Shown piece after piece: positions 35,474 to 41,959 of a stretch of DNA of 64,000 nt (position 1 is the stretch's first letter; every line of letters starts with the position of its first letter). The position numbers and the translations under genes are program-made. The notes under the pieces were generated by a model. That model was not told the DNA's origin, searched no databases, and saw nothing but the letters and a program-made list of their open reading frames with translations. The stretch is from Larkinella knui (GTDB lineage Bacteria; Bacteroidota; Bacteroidia; Cytophagales; Spirosomataceae): assembly GCF_003858645.1 (NCBI RefSeq), contig NZ_RQJP01000001.1, positions 372,001-436,000 on the forward strand, written 5' to 3'.

Positions 35474-35812
35474 CTACTCTGAAACGGAGCGGTTAAATTC
35501 ATAATCTCTTTCGACCCGGGCAACCCGAACCTTAAACGCCTGAAACCATTTCTCCCGGCCCATATCCCGGGCAATGGTATGTTCGGCATGAGCGTACCAT
35601 TGGCGGATGGCTTCCGAACTTTCCCAATACGAAATCGTGAGTTCAACATCGCCGATCCCGTATTCCAGTCCTAAAAAACCGGGTTGCTCACTGGCCAGCT
35701 GTACCATCTTTTCACCCATTTGTTCGTATCCATCGAGGTTTTCGGCATGAACGATGGTGAAAACAACGACGTAATACGGTGGTTCGGGCGTTTGGGCAAT
35801 CGGAGTATACAT
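35474..35812 (-). CDS. ABM-fold (antibiotic biosynthesis monooxygenase) protein
   Basis: 112 residues. The ferredoxin-like dimeric alpha/beta barrel pattern is clear: YVVVFTIVHAENLDGYEQMGEKMVQLASEQPGFLGLEYGIGDVELTISYWESSEAIRQWYAHAEH, typical of ABM proteins. Such proteins range from cofactor-free quinol monooxygenases to heme-degrading enzymes; no heme ligand is assigned here. It is the first gene of the minus-strand run ABM-GNAT-giant membrane protein-amine oxidase-beta-helix. Upstream lie the sugar-operon terminator and nested repeat copy 2. Confidence 0.88.
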   Translation of the reverse strand: MYTPIAQTPEPPYYVVVFTIVHAENLDGYEQMGEKMVQLASEQPGFLGLEYGIGDVELTISYWESSEAIRQWYAHAEHTIARDMGREKWFQAFKVRVARVERDYEFNRSVSE

Positions 35813-35932
35813 GGCCGTATGGTTTAGAGACGGTGACGCATCGAAAGGGCGGTGCGTTTTGTTTGGAAAGCAAAGATGGAAAATTGTCGTTGTAAACGTA
35901 TCACTTGTCCCTGAAAAGTGTCATTTCGCAAA

Positions 35933-35972
35933 AAGCGGCCCATTCAGAAAATGAATTCCGAATGGGCCGCTT
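35933..35972 (-). terminator. Terminator of the 36-40 kb sugar operon
   Basis: AAGCGGCCCATTC (35933-35945) pairs perfectly with GAATGGGCCGCTT (35960-35972). The A-run at 35931-35934 extends as a U-tract on the minus strand. It is the first strong terminator after the isomerase stop at 36195 and insulates the ABM gene. Confidence 0.8.
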
Positions 35973-36025
35973 CTGCGACCTTTTACAAGCAGCTTAAGTA
36001 GACTGAAAAGCCCTGGAAGGGCGGT

Positions 36026-36149
36026 CTGTTACTAGTCCCGGCCTGGTTTCTGCGGTCCTGTAGCTCCGGAGGAGCGGCCTGAGGGAATCTTAGAACGCTC
36101 CTCCGGAGCTACCTGCTCGTGGATGAACCGGCGGTGGGACTAGTAACAG
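36026..36149. repeat. Nested inverted-repeat element, copy 2
   Basis: The outer arms CTGTTACTAGTCCC (36026-36039) and GGGACTAGTAACAG (36136-36149) are perfectly inverse. The inner arms TAGCTCCGGAGGAGCG (36061-36076) and CGCTCCTCCGGAGCTA (36096-36111) are also perfect. The inner sequence matches the 26.6 kb copy in the same orientation (CCGGAGG-GCG-CCTGA, then AAT-TTA). Confidence 0.85.
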
Positions 36150-36194
36150 GAAAGGCCTCCGGCCTTCTTACAACCACCGTCTTCTTTCGATACT

Positions 36195-37085
36195 TTACGC
36201 TTCCGGCCAGTACTGCGCCATTTTCCGGCGGAGAAACGCCACGCTGCGTTCCAGTTGCGCCATGCCGTCGACGCCGTCCTCAATGCTGATCCAGCCGTCG
36301 AAGCCAACGCCTTTCAAGGTCGTAAAAATGGCGTCATAGTCATTCAGCCCTTTGCCAATTTCACCATGACTGAGCCGTTTTGCGTAGCCGACCGCACCAC
36401 CTTCTTCATTCCGCAAATCCTCGATGGTTCCCGAAAGCAGATACCGGTCGCTGGCGTGCATGGTGACAACCCGATTGGCCACGCGTCCGAGTAACTCCAG
36501 CGGATCTTCTCCCGCCAGAAAGGTGTTGCTCGGGTCATAATTTACCCCAAAATTTGGGTCCTGAATTTGATCGACCAACTGACAGAAGACATCCATTTTC
36601 TGCGCAAATTCCGGGTATTCCCAAAAGTCGTCTTTGTAATGGTTTTCGATAATGAGCGTAATACCGTGCTCGCGGGCGTAGGGCAAACAGGCTTCAATGC
36701 ATTCGGCGGCCAGATTGACGCCTTCGTCGATGGTCAGTTCGGGTCGGCGCTGTCCGGAAAGAACGCGGCAATAGGACCCCCCCAGCGCGTAGGTCATGTC
36801 GATCCAGCGTTTCTGTTTGGCAATTTCGGCGGCCCGAAAAACCGCATCGGGATGCGTAAAATCCGGCGAGCAGCACATCATCGGAATCACTTTTCCGTGA
36901 CTTTCCACGTGTTGACGAAACCGCGCCCAGTTGGTTTCATCGGCCATTTCGAGAAATCCCGCGTACCATTCGAGTCCGTCGATATCGAGTTGAACAGCGA
37001 GTTCGATCCATTCCGAAACACGCATGGTGCCGTCTTTGCAGAGGGCTTGCATAAAGGCTTTAGGAAAAGCAGCTAGTTTTGGCAT
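36195..37085 (-). CDS. Sugar phosphate isomerase/epimerase (AP-endonuclease-2 TIM barrel)
   Basis: 296 residues, no signal peptide. Characteristic strands are DIDGLEWYAGFLEM, ITLIIENHYKDDFWEYPEF (metal-binding Glu and His), FGVNYDPSNTFLAG and VVTMHASDRYLL, ending GFDGWISIEDG. The family covers xylose isomerase-like and inosose-type enzymes and L-xylulose-5-phosphate 3-epimerase (UlaE/SgbU). As the partner of an HPS/KGPDC-like decarboxylase in the same operon, a UlaE-like epimerase role is attractive but unproven. It is the last gene of the four-gene minus operon, 112 bp after the SDR with a 23-bp hairpin in the gap. Confidence 0.88.
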   Translation of the reverse strand: MPKLAAFPKAFMQALCKDGTMRVSEWIELAVQLDIDGLEWYAGFLEMADETNWARFRQHVESHGKVIPMMCCSPDFTHPDAVFRAAEIAKQKRWIDMTYALGGSYCRVLSGQRRPELTIDEGVNLAAECIEACLPYAREHGITLIIENHYKDDFWEYPEFAQKMDVFCQLVDQIQDPNFGVNYDPSNTFLAGEDPLELLGRVANRVVTMHASDRYLLSGTIEDLRNEEGGAVGYAKRLSHGEIGKGLNDYDAIFTTLKGVGFDGWISIEDGVDGMAQLERSVAFLRRKMAQYWPEA

Positions 37086-37106
37086 TTTTATAGTTTAAGG
37101 TTTAGG

Positions 37107-37182
37107 TTTACGGTAGTCGGTTTACGGTAGTCGGTGGCTGACGCGAGTTAAAAACCATACGTCAGCCACCGACTACCGTAAA
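37107..37182 (-). promoter_or_regulatory. Intercistronic hairpin with tandem 14-bp repeat
   Basis: Perfect 23-bp inverted repeat (37121-37143 with 37160-37182, 16-nt loop), preceded by a direct copy of its first 14 bases (TTTACGGTAGTCGG at 37107-37120). It lies between the SDR and isomerase genes, beginning 15 nt after the SDR stop in the minus transcript. Confidence 0.85.
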
Positions 37183-37197
37183 CCGAATCGTAAACAG

Positions 37198-37974
37198 TTA
37201 GTTCTTCGGCGGATTTCGTCCGATCAACGGGTGTTGCTCCAGATCAACGATCTGGCCACTGATCGGCCCGCTTTCATCAGCCAGCCAGTACACGGCGGCT
37301 GCGGCAATTTCGGCGGGCCATAGTATTCGGCCGGATGGCGCAAATACCGCTGGAACGTCCTTGTACCAATCGGCCGCAAAACCCTGTTCATGTTTGCGTC
37401 GGGCTTCATTTTCGGTAAGTACCCAGCCCGGATTGATCTGGTTCACGCGCACCCCGTCTTCGCGGTGGAGCGTGTCGCCGAGGTTGCGGGTCAGGGTCAT
37501 CAACGCGCCTTTCGAAACGCTGTAGGCCATCAGATCCGGCTCACCGCTCCAGCCGTTGACCGAGCCAATGTTCAGCACGCACCCCTTTGTTGCCTTTAAG
37601 TGCGGTAAGGCCGCTTTGATGAGTGCGAAAGGAGCGAGGGTGTTCACTTCAAGGATATGCCTGAAAAACGCCAGATCCGTGGTGTGGAGGTTGGAAGTTG
37701 CCACCAGAGCCGCATTGTTGACCACCGCATCCAGCCGGCCGAAGGTTTGAATGGCCCGAGCAACCAGCCGTTCCGCAACGCCTTCCTGCGCCAGATCTTC
37801 AATGTGCAAAACCGCATTGCCGGGCCCCAATTCCTGCACAACGTCTGCCCCCAGTTCCGGTTCCAGACCGTGAACGACCACCCGCGCACCTTCTTCAACG
37901 CAGCGTTTCGCAATGGCTTTCCCAATCCCGGTACAACTGCCGGTAATGATGATGACTTTCTGGTTTAAGCGCAT
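37198..37974 (-). CDS. Short-chain dehydrogenase/reductase (SDR)
   Basis: 258 residues, classical SDR. The cofactor loop TGSCTGIGKAIA is near residue 11, NNAAL near 87, and the catalytic Ser in NIGSVNG and Tyr/Lys in YSVSKGAL are in the usual order. A His (VVVHGLEPEL) follows the second strand where many NADP enzymes have Arg and NAD enzymes Asp, so cofactor preference is unclear. It probably oxidises a sugar or sugar acid in the pathway encoded by this operon. It is the third gene of four, 72 bp after the alcohol dehydrogenase, with a hairpin between them. Confidence 0.92.
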   Translation of the reverse strand: MRLNQKVIIITGSCTGIGKAIAKRCVEEGARVVVHGLEPELGADVVQELGPGNAVLHIEDLAQEGVAERLVARAIQTFGRLDAVVNNAALVATSNLHTTDLAFFRHILEVNTLAPFALIKAALPHLKATKGCVLNIGSVNGWSGEPDLMAYSVSKGALMTLTRNLGDTLHREDGVRVNQINPGWVLTENEARRKHEQGFAADWYKDVPAVFAPSGRILWPAEIAAAAVYWLADESGPISGQIVDLEQHPLIGRNPPKN

Positions 37975-37993
37975 GAGTTAGAATAGAGAGGTG

Positions 37994-38040
37994 AGCATAA
38001 AGAGGTGAGTCTTTTGTCTTTATAATCACCTCTTTATGCT
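37994..38040 (-). promoter_or_regulatory. Intercistronic hairpin between dehydrogenase genes
   Basis: AGCATAAAGAGGTGA (37994-38008) is perfectly inverse to TCACCTCTTTATGCT (38026-38040). It lies in the 72-bp gap between the alcohol dehydrogenase stop and the SDR start. Confidence 0.8.
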
Positions 38041-38046
38041 AAAAAG

Positions 38047-39072
38047 CTACACCGGTTTCAGCACGCTTTTGATCACGTCGCCGTGGTGCATTTTTTCAAA
38101 CGCTTCATGCCATTCCGAGATCGGCCAGACGCCACCGATGATGGGTTTTACGTCGAGCTGACCGCTGGCTAACAACGCCAGAACGCGCTCCCAGATGGGC
38201 CAGTTGTGGCTGAAACTGCCTTGCAGCGTAACGTTTTTCTGCACCAGCGCGTCGAGCGAAAAACCGAGTGGTTGCGGTCCCCAGCCCACTTTAGTGATGT
38301 GGCCGTTGGGCCGGACCAGCTGAAGCGCAATTTTTAGCGTGATGCTCGCACCGGCGGCATCGATAATGCAATCGGCCCCCAGACCGTCGCGTTTTTTAGC
38401 CCATTCCGTAGCATCGCCAATGATCGCTTCGCACCCGTATTGCTGCGCAATGGCCAGGCGGTGGCGGTCGGCTTCCAGACCCACCACGGCCACTTCGGCA
38501 CCGCAAAGCCGCGCCATGGCCGCGCACAAAATCCCGATGGTGCCCGGGCCGAGCACAATGACGCGGTCGCCGGGTTTGAGGTGGGAATTGTTGACCACGG
38601 CGTTGTAGGCCACGCAGCAGGGTTCGGTCAGGCAGGCTTCCTCAAACGCCAGCGATTCCGGCACCTGGTGCAGGCAGCGCATCGGTACCCGCACAAACCG
38701 GGTCATCGCACCGTTGACGCCGTAGCCGAAACCCTTGCGGGTAGGATCGAGGTTATAAAGCCCCTGCCGCGACATCGGATTGTTCGGGTCGATCACGGCG
38801 GCCGTTTCGCTCACAACGCGGTCGCCTTCTTTCCAACCCACTACCCGGCTGCCCAATTCGACGATGTGACCGCCGAATTCGTGACCCAGGACAACGGGAT
38901 AATTGACCGGCCAGCTATGATCGGCGGTCCACTGGTGGAGGTCGCTGCCACACACGCCGACGTTGGCAACTTCCAGCAGCACATCCTCGTCGCCAAGGGT
39001 TGGCCGGGGAATTTCACGGATTTCAACCGAGCCTTTCTCGGGAGCAAAATTGACAACAGCAGCAGATTTCAT
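38047..39072 (-). CDS. Zinc-type alcohol/sugar dehydrogenase lacking the structural-zinc Cys lobe
   Basis: 341 residues of the medium-chain dehydrogenase family. Catalytic zinc ligands are visible: Cys in GVCGSDLHQW and His-Glu in LGHEFGGHI. The Rossmann site is VIVLGPGTIGILCAAMARLCGAEVAVVGLEADR, with an acidic residue favouring NAD. The segment that normally holds four structural-zinc Cys (CGxCxxCxxGxxxxC) reads ETAAVIDPNNPMSRQGLYNL and has none. The lobe keeps its length, so the zinc was lost, not the loop. Relatives include sorbitol and L-threonine dehydrogenases. It is second in the operon, after the decarboxylase. Confidence 0.92.
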   Translation of the reverse strand: MKSAAVVNFAPEKGSVEIREIPRPTLGDEDVLLEVANVGVCGSDLHQWTADHSWPVNYPVVLGHEFGGHIVELGSRVVGWKEGDRVVSETAAVIDPNNPMSRQGLYNLDPTRKGFGYGVNGAMTRFVRVPMRCLHQVPESLAFEEACLTEPCCVAYNAVVNNSHLKPGDRVIVLGPGTIGILCAAMARLCGAEVAVVGLEADRHRLAIAQQYGCEAIIGDATEWAKKRDGLGADCIIDAAGASITLKIALQLVRPNGHITKVGWGPQPLGFSLDALVQKNVTLQGSFSHNWPIWERVLALLASGQLDVKPIIGGVWPISEWHEAFEKMHHGDVIKSVLKPV

Positions 39073-39094
39073 GGCGTATTTTTAGTGTTTAAGC

Positions 39095-39119
39095 GGGAGG
39101 ACGCTCCAATCGTCCTCCC
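39095..39119 (-). promoter_or_regulatory. Intercistronic hairpin
   Basis: GGGAGGACG (39095-39103) pairs perfectly with CGTCCTCCC (39111-39119), loop CTCCAAT. It lies in the 61-bp gap between the decarboxylase and dehydrogenase genes. Confidence 0.75.
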
Positions 39120-39133
39120 TCGACGGGTCGGTT

Positions 39134-39838
39134 TTATCTTCCAACGGCAACATCGCCGTAGGCGTGAATTTTTTCGCAAATCAGGCGAAGCGAGCTTTCC
39201 AGGTCACCGTCGGCGGTCTTGAACGAATCGGCGTCGATGGTCAGCGGAGCACCCAGAACGACCAGTGGAGCACCATATTCCGGACAACGAATGGCCTGCT
39301 CCAGCGAAAGCCCACCGACGGCCTGCACCGGAATCTTTACGGCCTGCACCACCTCGCGCAGTTGATCGAGCGGGCTGGGCATCCGTTTTCCCTGGGCGGC
39401 AATGCCCCGGCGTTCGTCGTAACCGATGTGGTGAATGATGAAATCGCACCCCAGATCTTCGAGCCATTTGGCCCCCTCCACCATGTCCGGGCAAACCATG
39501 TTGTCGCCCATCACCTGCACCCCAAAATCGCGCCCGGCTTTCACCACGCATTTAACCGTTTCGGCATGGGCGCGGGCCATCACCACGACGTAAGACGCTC
39601 CGGCTTTGGCCATCATTTCGACTTCGAGATAACCGCCGTCCATGGTTTTCAAATCGGCCACAATGGGAACATTCGGGAACGCTTCGCGCAATTTTCGGAC
39701 ACCGTGTAGTCCTTCCGCCAGAATCAGTGGCGTTCCGGCTTCGAGCCAGTCGACCCCGGCACGCATGGCCATAGCCGCCGTTTCGAGCGCTTCATCGATG
39801 TTGGTCAGGTCCAGGGAAATTTGAACAATGGGTTTCAT
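39134..39838 (-). CDS. HPS/KGPDC-family (OMP decarboxylase superfamily) enzyme
   Basis: 234 residues. The superfamily signature DxKxxD is DLKTMDGG, with the first-strand Asp in QISLDLTN and a phosphate loop region IPVQAVGGLSLEQAI. The family includes hexulose-6-phosphate synthase and 3-keto-L-gulonate-6-phosphate decarboxylase (UlaD/SgbH). No hexuloisomerase (PHI) gene accompanies it, which argues against the RuMP pathway. The sugar isomerase/epimerase in the same operon fits a UlaD-UlaE style route better. An insertion (DERRGIAAQGKRMPSPLDQL) is longer than in E. coli UlaD. It is the first gene of the operon and shares a 211-bp divergent region with the aldolase gene. Confidence 0.88.
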   Translation of the reverse strand: MKPIVQISLDLTNIDEALETAAMAMRAGVDWLEAGTPLILAEGLHGVRKLREAFPNVPIVADLKTMDGGYLEVEMMAKAGASYVVVMARAHAETVKCVVKAGRDFGVQVMGDNMVCPDMVEGAKWLEDLGCDFIIHHIGYDERRGIAAQGKRMPSPLDQLREVVQAVKIPVQAVGGLSLEQAIRCPEYGAPLVVLGAPLTIDADSFKTADGDLESSLRLICEKIHAYGDVAVGR

Positions 39839-40049
39839 TAACAGGGTTGAATTGGGTGATATAAATGGGGACGTTGTTAAGCCCCAATAGGCTTTTTTTC
39901 GTAATGATTACTCATTTTTTACAAAAAAGGCCATTAAACCCTAAATAAATCAGCTCAAAATAGTCGTAATTGGGGATATAATAGTACTATGATTGTGAGC
40001 GGTTTAGCGGGCAGAACCGGCGCACTTCAAATTTTGAAAAAAGATTCCA

Positions 40050-40868
40050 ATGGCATCGACTTCAACGTTACTTCAAAAATTGAAAAACGGGCAGAATGTA
40101 TACGGCACCTGCATCACCTCCACCGCACCCATGTGGCCGGTTTCCCTCCAGCGAGCCGGTCTTGACTTCGTTTTTTTAGATACTGAACACATTCCCCTGG
40201 ACCGGTCCGAACTGGCGCGGCTGTGTCAGATTTTTCGCGCTTACCACATCACGCCCATTGTCCGCATTCCCAAACCCGATCCGTATCTGGCCTGTCAGGT
40301 CATCGACAGTGGCGCGGTGGGCGTCATTGCACCCTATCTGGAGTCGGTCAATCAGGTTAATGAGCTGGTAGGAGCCACCAAATACCGCCCGCTGAAAGGC
40401 GAACGGCTCGCCCGGTTTCTGAGCGGAAAAGAACAGATGCCCGACGATCTCCGGCAGTACATCGAAGCTCATAATGCCGGAAACATCTGCATCGCCAACA
40501 TCGAAAGTGTTCCGGCGCTGGAGCGTCTGGACGCCCTTTTGTCCGTCCCCGGCCTCGATGCGGTTTTCATCGGCCCGCATGATTTGTCCGTCAGTCTGGG
40601 CCTTCCCGAGCAATATGATCATCCCGAATTTAAAGCGGCCGTCCGGAAGATTATCCAGACGACACGGCGGAAAGGGTTATCCGTCGGCATTCACTTTTCA
40701 CAGTCACCGGAGCGCCAGATTTACTGGGTCAAAGAAGGCATAAATATCGTGGTTCACAGTTTCGACGTCGCTCTGTTTGGACAGCGGTTGCGGGATGACA
40801 TTGGCAGTATCAAAAAAGCCGTTGGCGATCAGTTGACAACGGAAGGCGACTCTTCCCTGGTTATTTAA
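40050..40868 (+). CDS. HpcH/HpaI-family class II aldolase
   Basis: 272 residues. The (beta/alpha)8 barrel pattern is LDFVFLDTEHIPLDRSELA, then PIVRIPKPDPYLACQVIDSGAVGVIAPYLES, then ICIANIESVPALERLDALLSVPGLDAVFIGPHDLSVSLG. The metal-binding Glu (IANIES) and Asp (GPHDLS) and the Arg of VRIP are present. Family members cleave 2-keto-3-deoxy acids to pyruvate and an aldehyde (for example 2-keto-3-deoxy-L-rhamnonate or 4-hydroxy-2-oxoheptanedioate aldolases). It is divergent from the decarboxylase operon and followed 89 bp later by a Gfo/Idh/MocA oxidoreductase on the same strand, so a sugar-acid role is likely. Confidence 0.92.
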   Translation: MASTSTLLQKLKNGQNVYGTCITSTAPMWPVSLQRAGLDFVFLDTEHIPLDRSELARLCQIFRAYHITPIVRIPKPDPYLACQVIDSGAVGVIAPYLESVNQVNELVGATKYRPLKGERLARFLSGKEQMPDDLRQYIEAHNAGNICIANIESVPALERLDALLSVPGLDAVFIGPHDLSVSLGLPEQYDHPEFKAAVRKIIQTTRRKGLSVGIHFSQSPERQIYWVKEGINIVVHSFDVALFGQRLRDDIGSIKKAVGDQLTTEGDSSLVI

Positions 40869-40957
40869 AACCCGGATGGAATTCGACGCTTCGGGATCGA
40901 AGGGTAAAAGAGCAAGCCCTAATCAGTAAATTCCGGGTTTAGGACCCTTATGAACGC

Positions 40958-41941
40958 ATGATGGATCAGATAAAATGGGGAATTATCGGTTGCGGCAACG
41001 TAACCGAAGTCAAAAGCGGCCCCGCTTTTAATAAAGTGCCGAACTCATCGCTGGTGGCGGTGATGCGGAGAGACGGCGAACTGGCCGCCGATTATGCCAT
41101 GCGCCACGGCGTTCCCCGCTGGTATGACGATGTCGACGATCTGATCAATGATCCGGATGTCAACGCCATTTACATTGCCACGCCCCCGGATGTTCATACC
41201 GATTACGCCATTCGCGCCATGCGGGCGGGCAAACCGGTGTATATTGAAAAGCCGATGGCCCGGAATTGGGAAGAATGTGACGCCATCAACCAGATGGGTT
41301 ACAAAACCGGCTTGCCGGTATTTGTCGCGTTCTACCGCCGTTCGCTGCCGTACTTTCTGAAGGTCAAGGAGTTGATCGACCAGAAAGCCATTGGCGACAT
41401 TCGGCTGGTGAACATCCAGTTGCACTGGCAGCCGTATGCCGAGGAAGTGGGGGAGAATCCGAAACCAAAATGGCGCGTTTTTCCGGAAATCTCCGGCGGT
41501 GGCCACTTTCACGATCTGGCGTCGCACCAGTTCGATTTCCTGGAATTTGCGTTAGGGCCGATCAAAACCGCCCGCGGTATGGCGCGGAATCAGGCGGGGT
41601 TATACAACGCCGACGACATTGTAATCGCCAATTACGAATTCGAATCCGGTGTTCTCGGAACCGGCAGCTGGTGTTATACCGTGAACAAAGAGCAGCGCAT
41701 CGACGAAGCGCAACTCATTGGTTCGGAGGGGAAAATTACCTTTTCGTTCTTCGAGAAATTCATCATCAAAGTGGAAACCGCAGCGGGTGTGGAAGAATTT
41801 AACCTGCCTTATCCGCCACACGTCCAGCAACCCCTGATCGAAACCATTGTCAGCGAATTGCGGGGCGAAGGCAAATCGCCGAGTTCGGGCGAAACCGGGG
41901 CGCGGGCCAACCTGATTATGGACTTAATTACGGCGAAATAA
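40958..41941 (+). CDS. Gfo/Idh/MocA-family oxidoreductase
   Basis: 327 residues, with adjacent ATGs at 40958 and 40961. The N-terminal NAD(P) fold is WGIIGCGNVTEVKSGPAFN. The family EKP motif lies in GKPVYIEKPMARNWEEC, and a C-terminal alpha/beta substrate domain carries GGGHFHDLASHQFDFLEF, with the catalytic His usual in this family. It should oxidise or reduce a sugar or inositol-type substrate. No signal peptide, so it is cytosolic. It converges on the large phosphoesterase gene with only 18 bp between stops. Confidence 0.92.
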   Translation: MMDQIKWGIIGCGNVTEVKSGPAFNKVPNSSLVAVMRRDGELAADYAMRHGVPRWYDDVDDLINDPDVNAIYIATPPDVHTDYAIRAMRAGKPVYIEKPMARNWEECDAINQMGYKTGLPVFVAFYRRSLPYFLKVKELIDQKAIGDIRLVNIQLHWQPYAEEVGENPKPKWRVFPEISGGGHFHDLASHQFDFLEFALGPIKTARGMARNQAGLYNADDIVIANYEFESGVLGTGSWCYTVNKEQRIDEAQLIGSEGKITFSFFEKFIIKVETAAGVEEFNLPYPPHVQQPLIETIVSELRGEGKSPSSGETGARANLIMDLITAK

Positions 41942-41959
41942 ACTACGGCTGTTTGCCGT

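Noticed and set aside
39134-39838. Ribulose monophosphate pathway (formaldehyde fixation)
   Set aside because: No 6-phospho-3-hexuloisomerase or methanol/formaldehyde genes are nearby; the HPS/KGPDC fold alone does not distinguish the reactions.
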